IMG/VR virus record: IMGVR_UViG_3300020171_000001
Coordinates: 62,001-126,000 of that record
Length of the DNA: 64,000 nt
Reading direction: 5' to 3' (one strand)
Source of the DNA: a virus
Part shown: positions 23,128 to 31,402 of the stretch, one piece after another
Position numbering within the stretch: the stretch's first letter is position 1
How the letters are laid out: each line of letters begins with the position of its first letter
The notes under the pieces: model-generated
What the model saw: the letters and a program-made list of their open reading frames with translations, nothing else
Database searches by the model: none
Told to the model about the DNA's origin: nothing
Position numbers and translations under genes: made by a program

Positions 23128-24609
23128 ATGCCTGTATCCCCAATGAGACAAGAGCGGCAGTTTCTGGCTGAGGCTGTGCGCAAGTCCGTGCAGGGTCTTG
23201 TCGAAACCATCCGAGGATCTGACACGCGGGGCGCCCAATCGGGCCTTGCCGATGGCTCACAGCGTTTGCTGGACGTACTGGGCCCTGGTGGGCTCCGGCG
23301 AGTCATTCAGGGGTACCGAGATCTCCACATGCTTTTCGGTGCTGGCCCTGACTCACCTGAGTGGGCCGTGCATGCTGAACATGCTCTGTGTGAGGCTCTC
23401 GGTGCCCTGGGCGTCCGTCTCCGGTACGCGGATAGGCTGGCTACGGTAGCCGGTGTGCACGGTGCGTCGAAGTACTCCTGCGGTACAACGCAGGAGGGCG
23501 CTGCGCTTCTCACTGAGGTATACCACTTGGCCCCGGACTGCATCATGATGTCGCCTGAAGGCGTCGGAGTGCGCTGCCGCGTCGGCGGCGAGGATCTGTC
23601 TCTGGAACTCTCAGGGGCCCTTGAGGCTTGTGCCCATGCGAGTGTCCTGAGTTCGTATCTCCCCGCAAGTCTGAAGTTGGCCCCTATGCCGTCTGGGGAT
23701 GGGGCACTGCGCCATGTAGGGCTTCCGGAGCCAGTTGCTGGGTCCGCGATGGCCACTGCAGTTTCAGTTTACGACGTGGTCCTCTTGAAGCGCGGCGCCG
23801 GGGCTTCTGGGCCCCTCGACGTTTGGAGCCCTGGGCGATCGGTGGATGCCCTGCCGGCAGCCCGTGTCGAGTTCCTCCGCGTGAACGCCGTTCCGGGCGT
23901 CATGCCGATGACCGCGGGGGCCAAGACCCGAGACGCGGGGGCATCCATGCCGCCAGTTCGCGGGCTGATCTCCGTGCCCTTTGAAGTCATGCCCCTCGAT
24001 GGCTCCGGGAGCACAGGACCGCGCTCGCCAGGAGCCAGTGTGGTACCGGGCCAGGCCCAGCAACGGTGCTACTCCGGGCCCATCATCGGACAAACCACGG
24101 GGGCAAAACGCGCCAGTGGTACTCCGGGCCCGGGGCCGAGCTCGCTGGACCCCATGGGCTATCCCATGGACGGAGAGTTCCCAGTAGACCGCATTGTAAC
24201 CGGTATCGTACTGGAGCCTGAGAAGCCCGACTTTGCTCGTGAGCCGATAGGCAAAGCGGACGGGGAGCTTCTGGTAGCCTCTGGCGACATTCTCTCGGCT
24301 GAGCAGGTAAAGCTGGCCATGTACTGGTGGATGGCCAACACGCGTGGGAGGATGACCTTCATCCATACCGTTCATGGCGGAAAGGAGATCCAGGAGGAGT
24401 GCCCGGTCCTGTCGTGCTGGACCGTGGGAGCTCGTGGGGAGATGTGGAACGGCCGCGAAGTTGTTCCTGGCACATGGCTCCTCAGCGTGTGGTGCCGACC
24501 TGATTGGATCTGGGAGGACATCCAGGCAAAGAAAATCCGTGCGTTCTCCATCGGGTACTTCGGGTACTACCACACGGAGTCAAGGTCTGGCGCACTCGGC
24601 GGCGACTGA
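23128..24609 (+). CDS. XkdF-type prohead protease (frame ends before its C-terminal motif)
   Basis: GGGAGGAG precedes ATG 23128; 493 residues. The last third is the XkdF serine protease domain (Peptidase_S78_2): RIVTGIVLEPE (about 352-362), FIHTVHGGKEI with the likely catalytic His, VVPGTWLLSVWC, and IRAFSIGYFGYY with the likely catalytic Ser. The N-terminal 340 residues are not recognised. The frame stops at 24607-24609, but the family's closing motif (VRSYEVALVPAGANG) is found ~120 bases later in the -1 frame. A -1 frameshift, programmed or mutational, would join them. The product should mature the procapsid. Confidence 0.75.
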   Translation: MPVSPMRQERQFLAEAVRKSVQGLVETIRGSDTRGAQSGLADGSQRLLDVLGPGGLRRVIQGYRDLHMLFGAGPDSPEWAVHAEHALCEALGALGVRLRYADRLATVAGVHGASKYSCGTTQEGAALLTEVYHLAPDCIMMSPEGVGVRCRVGGEDLSLELSGALEACAHASVLSSYLPASLKLAPMPSGDGALRHVGLPEPVAGSAMATAVSVYDVVLLKRGAGASGPLDVWSPGRSVDALPAARVEFLRVNAVPGVMPMTAGAKTRDAGASMPPVRGLISVPFEVMPLDGSGSTGPRSPGASVVPGQAQQRCYSGPIIGQTTGAKRASGTPGPGPSSLDPMGYPMDGEFPVDRIVTGIVLEPEKPDFAREPIGKADGELLVASGDILSAEQVKLAMYWWMANTRGRMTFIHTVHGGKEIQEECPVLSCWTVGARGEMWNGREVVPGTWLLSVWCRPDWIWEDIQAKKIRAFSIGYFGYYHTESRSGALGGD

Positions 24610-24660
24610 AGCATCGAGCGTTTGATCTCCAGACGCTTTCTGGTGCATTCTGCGGGTTGA

Positions 24661-26294
24661 TGACCCAAGTACCACATGACGGCTTGGTAGAGCACCAGGG
24701 GATGCGCCAGCGAGTCCTGGACGTACTCCGGCGCTTGCTCTGGGTCCGTTCCTACGAGGTCGCCCTCGTACCTGCAGGGGCCAACGGCGCCGAAGATTTC
24801 CTGGACGGCGTGAAGGCCCTGCCTGAGAGCGACACCGCACTGGACGGCCTACGGTGGGAGCGCCTTGGAGAGGCCATCACGGCTCTCGGTGTGGGTCTCC
24901 GTTCGGCGCTGGGCAATGAGATCCAGGGTACGGATGAGGCACTGAGCGACGCCTTGGACGCCGTAGTAGACGGTCTCAAAGAGCTCGGCGGGCCGCGCCT
25001 CGAATCCGCAAAAGATCCTCTGTGCCAAGTAACCCGGGCCGTTCGGGATATCGAAGTCGAGACACTGCTCTTGCAATCTCGCGATCCAGAAGCAGCCAAG
25101 GCCATTCGTGGGTTCTGCCAGGAGATAGCGGAGGTACTACCTGCTAGCACCGTCAGCAGCGGGTCTCCTGGCTTCTCCGGAACACGGGAGAAGCCATCCG
25201 GGCAAAAGCCTGGAGGGAGCAAGACACCGCCAGAGGGCTACCCCAAAGACCGTGATGCGTACTTGGACCCGGACAACTACAAGTACCCCATCGACACTGA
25301 GAAGCGCGTACGCGCGGCGATTACATACCTCTCCCGTGAAAGGCCCAATGGCCCCGGGAAGTACACGCGGAACGATCTGGTCTGGATGTGGGAGCGACTC
25401 CGCCGCGCGGCCGAAGGGTACAACATCGAAGTTGCTGAGAGTACTGGAGTCAAGACTCAGGCGCACGCGGGTACCCTGTCGAACGCAGCGGGGGGCGCCA
25501 CGGACGCAGGTTGCGCCGGGCCAGTGGGGACCTCGAGTTCCGGGGAACTCTGTGTAGAAAGCAAGACCACGAGCTCCTTCGGGGGCACGATCGTACATCT
25601 CGTGGAAAACTCGCCGGAGGACCACACCCGCGTGGGAACCATGCAGGGTGCAAAGGTCCTCGGCGAATCCCAAGTGACCGCCGAAGCCGGGAAGGAAACA
25701 AACATGACTACCACTGAGAGTTCTGAGGCGGCCATTGAGCCGATTGCCGAGCCGATTGCCGAGCCGATTGCCGAGCCGATTGCCGAGCCGGCTGTCAAGG
25801 CTGAGACGGATGCCGACCCGGATGCCAAGCCCGCGGTGCCTGCTGAGCCCGATCCGGCGCCGGTAGCCGAGGTCAAGAGCGATCTGTCTGCGGCAGACCC
25901 TGCGCCGGAGTCCGCGGAGTCCGCGGAGCCCGCGGAGCTGTTGGGCCCCTCGCCGGCCGAAAAGGCGATCGAGGGTCTCCAGACCGAGATGCTGGCGGCC
26001 ATGGAGGGCCTGAAGGGACTACTGGAAGCGTCTCTGGGGACCTTCGAGGATCGGCTGGGCAAGCTCGAGACCAAGGCCAGCGAAGCCGTGGCCTCTGCCC
26101 AGCGGGCTTGCGACGAGGTTTCCGGGGTCAAAGCGCGGCAGCACCAGGGGATCCCGGGCACGGCGCCCATGGTGGACCTGGAACCCGCGAGCACTGTCCC
26201 GGATCGTTCCGATATCGATACCGAGGACTACAGCCGGTCGAGTCGGCTGAAGGACCTGAGAGCCAAGAAGGGTGGATTCTCCCCCTGTTTCTAG
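24661..26294 (+). CDS. protease C-terminal part fused to DUF6582-like and scaffold domains
   Basis: This frame is -1 relative to the protease. I give the first ATG (24661), which has no good ribosome site; the frame is open upstream and overlaps the protease end. It begins with the protease closing motif (SYEVALVPAGANG, about 38-50) and continues with a helical region. It then has YPKDRDAYLDPDNYKYPID and a RAAITYL...YTRNDLVWMWERL domain (DUF6582-like, seen behind XkdF proteases). It ends in an acidic Ala/Pro/Glu region with coiled coil. The natural product is probably a protease-scaffold polyprotein. Confidence 0.6.
25704..26294 (+). CDS. nested scaffolding-like protein (internal start)
   Basis: An in-frame ATG at 25704 is preceded by AAGGAA at 8 bases. 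It would give a 196-residue acidic protein: four PIAE repeats, a Pro/Glu region, then a coiled coil (LLEASLGTFEDRLGKLETKASEAV...) and a Lys/Arg-rich end (RLKDLRAKKGGF). Scaffolds encoded in frame inside protease genes are known from lambda (C/Nu3). The short acidic-plus-coil makeup and its place just before the capsid gene fit a scaffold. Confidence 0.6.
   Translation: MTTTESSEAAIEPIAEPIAEPIAEPIAEPAVKAETDADPDAKPAVPAEPDPAPVAEVKSDLSAADPAPESAESAEPAELLGPSPAEKAIEGLQTEMLAAMEGLKGLLEASLGTFEDRLGKLETKASEAVASAQRACDEVSGVKARQHQGIPGTAPMVDLEPASTVPDRSDIDTEDYSRSSRLKDLRAKKGGFSPCF
25737..25784. repeat. 12-bp tandem repeat GAGCCGATTGCC x4
   Basis: Four perfect units encode (E-P-I-A)4 in the scaffold-like region and keep the frame. 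Confidence 0.95.
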
Positions 26295-26366
26295 GGGCCC
26301 GTGAGGGGCCTGGACGTGGTTTCATGAAGCTACCGGTGGATGCCGGTGCAGGAAAAGGAGCTGAAG

Positions 26367-27323
26367 ATGCCCATCACCGAAGGTAGCCACCTGAAGCCCA
26401 CCTGGGCCCAGAAGGCTGATCTGCAGATCTCCCAGATCGCGTCGGGTGGCGAGCTGGTTCGAGAGCAGGTGGAGGAGTACTTCCTCGTGGCCATCGCCGA
26501 GGCGGTAATGCTGGACAAGGTCCGCACTGTGATCATGGGTCGGGACCAGATCGAGTTCCCGATCATGAGCACTTTCGGGGATTCTGTCTGGCAGCCTGCG
26601 TCGGAGTACACCGCGCTGGTCGACGCCGAGCGCGTGCGCCCGGGGTTCACCCAGACCATCCTGACCGTGCGCGAGATCATGAGCGAGGTCCGCTGGCCCA
26701 AGCACATCATGAAGCAGCAGGTCGAGAAGGAGCAGCTCAAGAACACGCTGCTGGGCTACCTGGCCAAGCACCACCGGGGCGGGTGGGACAACCTGATCAT
26801 CGCCGGTGACACGGCGAGCGGGGCCACGCCCTTCCTGCGGCTGTTCAACGGGATGATCGCGGGGGCCACCACCTATGTGTACCCGGCGGGTACCGTGGCG
26901 CTGTCCTCCACGGTCCTCAACACCATCAAGTTCACCATGCTCCAGCCCTACCGGAGCGGCCGGAACCTGGCGTTCTACACCTCGGAGGAGGCGCTCAACG
27001 CGTACCTCACCGAGCTGGAGAGCCGGAACACCAGCCTGGGTGACACCGTCATCGTCGAGGGCACGGAGATGCCGGCGTATCGCCGAGCCCCGATCTACGA
27101 CATCCCGCGCTTCCCCACGTCGCTGGGCATCGGCACCAACGAGACCGTCGTGATGTACTGCGATGCCAAGGACTTCCTGTTCGGGATCCGGGAGAACATG
27201 GAAGTGGAGACCGAGTACAACCCGCGCCTGCGTGCCACGGCGGTCATCACCACCGCCTGGATCGCTCAGGGCTGGATGTACGAGGAGATGGAGGTCAAGT
27301 CGACGGGCGTCCTGTCCACGTAG
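26367..27323 (+). CDS. major capsid protein (HK97 fold)
   Basis: ATG 26367 with AAAAGGAG 7 bases upstream; 318 residues. It follows the protease and scaffold and is followed by a decoration protein, the normal head order. The N-arm ADLQISQIASGGELVREQ, a strand IEFPIMS, GWDNLIIAGDTASGATPF, TFKFTMLQPYRSG-type spine and the closing ATAVITTAWIAQGWMYEEMEV match the PBSX/SPO1-like HK97-fold capsids. It would form the icosahedral shell. Confidence 0.82.
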   Translation: MPITEGSHLKPTWAQKADLQISQIASGGELVREQVEEYFLVAIAEAVMLDKVRTVIMGRDQIEFPIMSTFGDSVWQPASEYTALVDAERVRPGFTQTILTVREIMSEVRWPKHIMKQQVEKEQLKNTLLGYLAKHHRGGWDNLIIAGDTASGATPFLRLFNGMIAGATTYVYPAGTVALSSTVLNTIKFTMLQPYRSGRNLAFYTSEEALNAYLTELESRNTSLGDTVIVEGTEMPAYRRAPIYDIPRFPTSLGIGTNETVVMYCDAKDFLFGIRENMEVETEYNPRLRATAVITTAWIAQGWMYEEMEVKSTGVLST

Positions 27324-27334
27324 AACTAGACCGG

Positions 27335-27364
27335 GTCGGGGGGGCCAGTGGTGGCCCTCCCGAC
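27335..27364 (+). promoter_or_regulatory. 13-bp perfect stem-loop after the capsid gene
   Basis: GTCGGGGGGGCCA (27335-27347) pairs with 27352-27364 around a GTGG loop, with a single G.T pair. No run of T follows, so it is not a standard terminator. It may protect the capsid message 3' end or partly block read-through. Confidence 0.6.
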
Positions 27365-27428
27365 TATGGCAATGGCAATGACTTGATCGCGCGCCGGGTG
27401 AGTCCCGAAGCGCAGAATGGAGGATTCC

Positions 27429-27779
27429 ATGGCTATCACTGCAGCCGCCAAGGTCGGCAACCAGATCGCCTTCGGCAAGGAATACACCGGGGAGGCCCGC
27501 GTCCGGTTCACGCTGGACAGCTCCTACCCGGCGGTGACCGGGGGCTACGCGAGTTTCATCACCACCACGGTGAAGGGGATCAGCGGCCTGGCGAACGTGA
27601 CGTTCCTCGATATCCCGACCCAGCTCGTGACCAACGGCGCGGGCGGCTGGCTCCTGACCTACTACGCTCGGGCCACGGACCAGCTGCGGTTCGTCGACCT
27701 GAGCACCGGCGTGGAGTGCACCAACGGGCAGGACCTGTCCACCTACGCGCTGATCGAGCTGATGGTCCGGTTCTACTAG
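27429..27779 (+). CDS. head decoration-like protein
   Basis: ATG 27429 with GGAGG 5 bases upstream; 116 residues. Beta-rich, Thr/Gly-rich (GEARVRFTLDSSYPAVTGGYASFITTTVKG), with no Cys-rich or enzymatic motif. A gene of this size straight after the capsid gene usually encodes the decoration or stabilisation protein. The fold is inferred from composition and position. Confidence 0.65.
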   Translation: MAITAAAKVGNQIAFGKEYTGEARVRFTLDSSYPAVTGGYASFITTTVKGISGLANVTFLDIPTQLVTNGAGGWLLTYYARATDQLRFVDLSTGVECTNGQDLSTYALIELMVRFY

Positions 27780-27923
27780 GGCGTGCGGCTTCGCCTGTAG
27801 CATAGCAGGTCTACCTACCTGACTTCTGCCCGCGGCCTCCGTGCACGGCCTCTGTGGGCCTTCCAGCTGTCCGTAGCCGGTGCTGTTCTCTGCATTGCGG
27901 GTGGCATTCGTCGTGTTTTTCCC

Positions 27924-27951
27924 TTGCTAAACATACTGGGAGTCCTATAGT
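27924..27951 (+). promoter_or_regulatory. sigma-70-like promoter, TTGCTA-N16-TATAGT
   Basis: The -35 TTGCTA (27924-27929) and -10 TATAGT (27946-27951) are 16 bases apart, within a 210-bp non-coding gap and 38 bases before the next GTG start. It probably gives the following gene its own transcript. The rest of the gap (27780-27923) shows GC-rich repeats of 'GGCCTC.GTG' type but no gene. Confidence 0.55.
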
Positions 27952-27989
27952 CTCTAACCTGTCATACATGGGACACACAGGAGAAACCC

Positions 27990-28958
27990 GTGGCGATTAA
28001 GAAGAAGATGACGCCCCCGTCATTCGAAGAGGCTATTGGGTCCTTTGGCCGCGAGGATCTCCCCCGGGGGACTGACGCAGCTGACACGGGAGACCGCGAT
28101 GACCAGGACCATGACCAGGACCATGACCAGGACCAGGACCAGGATGGCGCAGACGCGGCAGAGATGCCGATCGTGACCGCGCGTGCTCCTGGCCCTTCGG
28201 CGACTGGCATGGCGGCTGTCCTTCAGGCCATGCAGGATCTTCAAGAGCAGAACGCGCAATTGCTCCAGCGCATGGAGCAGATGGAGAATCGACGACTGGC
28301 GCCCGCCGCGCCGGCCGGCGGTCTCCCCAACCTGGAGCAGATGGACCTGCGGCCCCTCGATGAGGGGTCCATCCATGCAAGTTTCGAGAGCTACTTCTGG
28401 ATTCGCATGAAGCCCTACAATCCCGACTTGGGCCATCTGCGCAAGGGCTGCCCGCTCAACGAGCTGACCGACCGTAGCGGTCGCCCGCGTTTCCTCCGTG
28501 GGGGGACCGGTCGTCCCGGCGACGTGCCGCAGTGGGAGCGTGTGTCAAAGACGCAGGCCCTGCGCATGTCCCGGTATCGCCAACGCGATGAAGTCGCGCA
28601 TTCCCCGATGCTGCTGGACATCGTGACCGAGAAGCAGAAGGAGGCTATCGACCTTCGAGAAGCCGCGATGCGGGCAGGGATGCTGGGCATCTCCGGGATG
28701 GACGCCAACGGCAACATGATCCATGCCAGCAGCCAGGTCCAGGTCAACCGCGGCGGCGGCGTGAGCGCCACGGCCAATGCCCCGGCCCCCCGCGTCGTGG
28801 ATGGAGCTCAAGTCCCGAGCGAGCAGGTCGGCGCAGAGCCCCCGCGGTACTGGGAAGTGCAACGCAACCGGATGGACGCGGCCGTTCGACGTGTCGAGGA
28901 GGGCCTTGGCGGGGACATGAGCATGGGCGACGTATCCATGGGCGGCCGCTTGCCATAG
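27990..28958 (+). CDS. hypothetical acidic protein with DQDH repeats
   Basis: GTG 27990 with AGGAG 7 bases upstream; 322 residues. Residues ~33-52 are an Asp/Gln/His repeat from a 12-bp DNA repeat. A coiled coil (AAVLQAMQDLQEQNAQLLQRMEQMENR) follows at about 75-101. The remaining region (FESYFWIRMKPYNPDLGHLRKGCPLNELTDRSGRPRF) is not recognised. It may be a minor head or neck protein. Confidence 0.6.
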   Translation: MAIKKKMTPPSFEEAIGSFGREDLPRGTDAADTGDRDDQDHDQDHDQDQDQDGADAAEMPIVTARAPGPSATGMAAVLQAMQDLQEQNAQLLQRMEQMENRRLAPAAPAGGLPNLEQMDLRPLDEGSIHASFESYFWIRMKPYNPDLGHLRKGCPLNELTDRSGRPRFLRGGTGRPGDVPQWERVSKTQALRMSRYRQRDEVAHSPMLLDIVTEKQKEAIDLREAAMRAGMLGISGMDANGNMIHASSQVQVNRGGGVSATANAPAPRVVDGAQVPSEQVGAEPPRYWEVQRNRMDAAVRRVEEGLGGDMSMGDVSMGGRLP

Positions 28959-28985
28959 GCTCTCGGCCTTCGCCCGGCCCTCGTG

Positions 28986-29612
28986 TCAGAGCCGGCCAGC
29001 AGCGCGGAGTGCGTTGCGGGTCCGGGGAAACTGCAGTCGAATGGCGTCAGCTTCTTCATCTGTGAGCCGCCAAGTGCACCCGCGAGCCGGTCGCAGGTCT
29101 GGGTAGACTCGAGCGAGATAGCGGGACATCCCACCAGGGGAATACCCGGTTTCACGCGCGAGGTCGGCCGCCGTGGTGTACCCGGCGAGCCAAAGTAGGC
29201 CCAGCCGATGGCATTTGGTTTTGACCGCCAAGAGTGTCTTTCCCAGGTCCTTCGCAGCGCGCTCTTGCGTCGTCCTTTCAGCTAGAACGTAAAGCCGACT
29301 GACCTCGGCCCGAGTCCATGCGTCTGCACGGGGGTAGGCGAGCTTGAGCTTGGCCGCCCGACGCTTGATCGCCACGTAGGTCCGTCCCAGGGCTCCTGCT
29401 GCATCTTTCAGCGGTTGCGCATGTAGAATCTGGGCGAGGGCACAGTCTTCCTCGACAGACCATGGCTTCAATACGCACACACTGGGTCGCGAGTGCAGGG
29501 CTCTTCGACGACTGGCGCATGCGTGAACGCTTCGGTCCAGCTGCTGCGCGATCTCCCTCAGGGGCATAGGGGTCTGCAGAAGCGCGATCTCGTCTTGCGT
29601 CCAGTACCGCAT
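28986..29612 (-). CDS. Myb/SANT-like helix-turn-helix regulator
   Basis: ATG 29612 is chosen because the promoter -10 box lies just before it; 208 residues. It has three to four repeats of a Myb/SANT-like unit: W.QDEIALLQ...LREIAQQLDRSVHACASR, then WSVEEDCALAQIL...AAGALGRTYVAIKRRAAKL, then WTRAEVSRLYVL...AAKDLGKTLLAVKTKCHRL, and a final HTH (TAADLARETGYSPGGMSRYLARV). It is the only minus-strand gene inside the morphogenesis block and sits divergent to a connector gene across an operator-like region. It is probably an autoregulated repressor or switch protein. Confidence 0.75.
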   Translation of the reverse strand: MRYWTQDEIALLQTPMPLREIAQQLDRSVHACASRRRALHSRPSVCVLKPWSVEEDCALAQILHAQPLKDAAGALGRTYVAIKRRAAKLKLAYPRADAWTRAEVSRLYVLAERTTQERAAKDLGKTLLAVKTKCHRLGLLWLAGYTTAADLARETGYSPGGMSRYLARVYPDLRPARGCTWRLTDEEADAIRLQFPRTRNALRAAGRL

Positions 29613-29619
29613 TGGCCCC

Positions 29620-29667
29620 AAGGTACCGAGTGACACCCTGCGTGTCAAGTGACTCCCCGCGTGTCAA
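29620..29667 (-). promoter_or_regulatory. promoter with tandem 19-bp dyad operators
   Basis: Minus-strand -35 TTGACA (29648-29643) and -10 TACCTT (29625-29620) are 17 bases apart, and the -10 box is 7 bases from ATG 29612, so the mRNA would be leaderless. Two 19-bp direct repeats (29630-29648 and 29649-29667; TTGACACGCAGGGTGTCAC and a variant) each contain an inverted repeat TGACAC-N5-GTGTCA (perfect in the first). They cover the -35 box, as repressor sites do. Confidence 0.65.
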
Positions 29668-29691
29668 CATGCTGTGTCTGGTAGAGATGTC

Positions 29692-29721
29692 TTGACCCAT
29701 TTCGGTATCAGGATGCACACT
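29692..29721 (+). promoter_or_regulatory. weak plus-strand promoter, TTGACC-N18-CACACT
   Basis: Lies next to the tandem operators and ends 7 bases before ATG 29729. If used, it would also give a nearly leaderless message for the connector gene. Confidence 0.3.
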
Positions 29722-29728
29722 GTAGGCG

Positions 29729-30871
29729 ATGCGCGGAGTCCGACGGGGAGAGCAGAGCACGACAGCGTGGCCCCTGCTCCAGTTCTTCTGCCGTAGCGGA
29801 GGCTTCTTGGCCGACCCGTCCTCGGCATCGTTTGTCATTCAGAACATCAGTAATCCCGCAGCAGCGGCTACCACAGTCGTGGCTGCCACACCGCTTACGT
29901 CTGGCAACCGATTGGGCACTGGTCGGTACGCAGTTCCTACTGGGTTGACGGGTACTTGGGCGTTGGGCACCCACCGTGTTGTGGTGACTTACCGGCTCTC
30001 GGCCAGTGGCCCAGATCTCCGGCAAGTTCTGGAGTTTGAGGTCCTTAGCGATGTGGACTGGCCGGGGACCGGCGCAGAGTACCGCGGGTATGTCTCGACC
30101 CGGGCGCTCTACGAGGACGGGTATGCTGTTGCTGGGACCGACGTCGTAGAAACGCTGCACCGGGTAGTCAACAAGTTCTCCCAGCGCGTCGAGCACTGGA
30201 CAGCGCGGGAGTTCCACCCGACGTTCAAATCGTTGTACGTGGCTGGTATGGACACGGAGTATCTTTTGCTCCGGGAGCCCATCGTAGCTCTGCACGATGT
30301 GTACTACACGTGGATGGGATCGGACAACGTAGAACAGGCGCAGTTGATCACGCGGTCCTCATACCATGTGCGTGTGCGGCATCTCGACGGGGAGATCGGG
30401 AGGGACTCCCGGATTCTCTCCATGCTCGAGCTGTCCTCCGCATGGCTCGGCGACGGCTGGTCTCCGCGTGTCGGTGAGGGCGGACATACTTGGTCAGACC
30501 GGAGTCGCAACTACCGCCTCGACGGTGTGTTCGGGTACACGGAGGGCGCCCTGGACCCAGCGGGCCTGCGCGCTGACATTGGACGCACGCCAGCGCCGCT
30601 CGCCGAGGTCGTGGCTGTTTTGGTATCGCGGCAGCTCGAAGACATGACGTTGAGCAGTCCGATGGGCATGGTCCCGGGGCTCATCGGGACCATCCGAACG
30701 CGGGACCAGATGATCAAGATCGACAGCGGTTCCAGTTTAGCCTCGATGAGCACCGGAGGCGTGTTTACGGGGGACCCGTACCTGGACATGATCCTGAGCC
30801 AGTACGTCGCGCCGACGGACGTGACGCCCGTGGGCCGGTCTCGAGCTTCCGGTGCAGACGCCGGGTGGTAG
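29729..30871 (+). CDS. head-tail connector-like protein
   Basis: The protein has 380 residues. The first ~110 form a beta domain (SFVIQNISN..., LGTHRVVVTYRLSA). The middle (VVETLHRVVNKFSQRVEHWTAREFHPTF, then YLLLREPIVALHDVYYTW) has the layout of gp6-like connectors: 'i...s..ie..TgR.F', then 'L.l..pI..v..v'. The rest is not recognised. It is the first gene of the neck/tail block, after the regulator. Start has no clear ribosome site. Confidence 0.6.
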   Translation: MRGVRRGEQSTTAWPLLQFFCRSGGFLADPSSASFVIQNISNPAAAATTVVAATPLTSGNRLGTGRYAVPTGLTGTWALGTHRVVVTYRLSASGPDLRQVLEFEVLSDVDWPGTGAEYRGYVSTRALYEDGYAVAGTDVVETLHRVVNKFSQRVEHWTAREFHPTFKSLYVAGMDTEYLLLREPIVALHDVYYTWMGSDNVEQAQLITRSSYHVRVRHLDGEIGRDSRILSMLELSSAWLGDGWSPRVGEGGHTWSDRSRNYRLDGVFGYTEGALDPAGLRADIGRTPAPLAEVVAVLVSRQLEDMTLSSPMGMVPGLIGTIRTRDQMIKIDSGSSLASMSTGGVFTGDPYLDMILSQYVAPTDVTPVGRSRASGADAGW

Positions 30872-30877
30872 CGAACT

Positions 30878-31402
30878 GTGCAATTCAACCTCCACATTCC
30901 GCTCCTCGACACCTGCGACGTGGAAATCTTCCGGTTGGACCGCCCGGCAACTTGGGCCGTGAACCCGCCTGGATCCGAGTACGCGGCGGGGTACGACCCG
31001 GTAAGCGAACAGCCCATCGTGAGCTGGACCAACGGGTCCCCGGTGGCTCCACGGCAGGAGATGGCCGCCGTGCGCATCGCAGCGCAGCTCGAGGTGGCGT
31101 CTCACGAACGCCTCCGTGCGGCCTTCGGTGGCGATGCACCTGTAAGCCGCTGGGTGTTTGTGGTGCATCGCCGACAGCTCCGGCGACTGGGCCTGGTTGA
31201 CGCGACCACCGGGGATTGCCTGCTCAAGGCCCGGGACCGCATCGCCCGGGTCATCCGCCGACGCGGTACGTCGGCGGGGCAAACCGTGGGCTTTCGCATG
31301 CCCCTGTACATCTATGAGACGAAGCCTGCTTCTGCTGGCGTAGGCCCCGACGGCTACTCGTTGGAGCTTCTCTATACCATGGAAGAGGACCGGGTGGTCT
31401 GA
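30878..31402 (+). CDS. neck/head-closure-like protein, 174 aa
   Basis: GTG 30878; overlaps the next gene by TGATG. Strand-rich (FNLHIPLLDTCDVEIFRLDRP; RWVFVVHRRQLRRLGLVDATTG; GFRMPLYIYETKP), like small head-completion proteins. The assignment rests on order (connector, this gene, tail terminator, sheath) rather than motifs. Confidence 0.55.
   Translation: MQFNLHIPLLDTCDVEIFRLDRPATWAVNPPGSEYAAGYDPVSEQPIVSWTNGSPVAPRQEMAAVRIAAQLEVASHERLRAAFGGDAPVSRWVFVVHRRQLRRLGLVDATTGDCLLKARDRIARVIRRRGTSAGQTVGFRMPLYIYETKPASAGVGPDGYSLELLYTMEEDRVV

Noticed and set aside
26322-27803. 493-codon minus-strand frame opposite the capsid gene
   Set aside because: The capsid reading is well supported; the antisense frame is His/Arg/Asp-rich with no motif.
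27780-27923. Terminator after the decoration gene
   Set aside because: GC-rich repeats are present, but I could not find a convincing stem followed by a T run.
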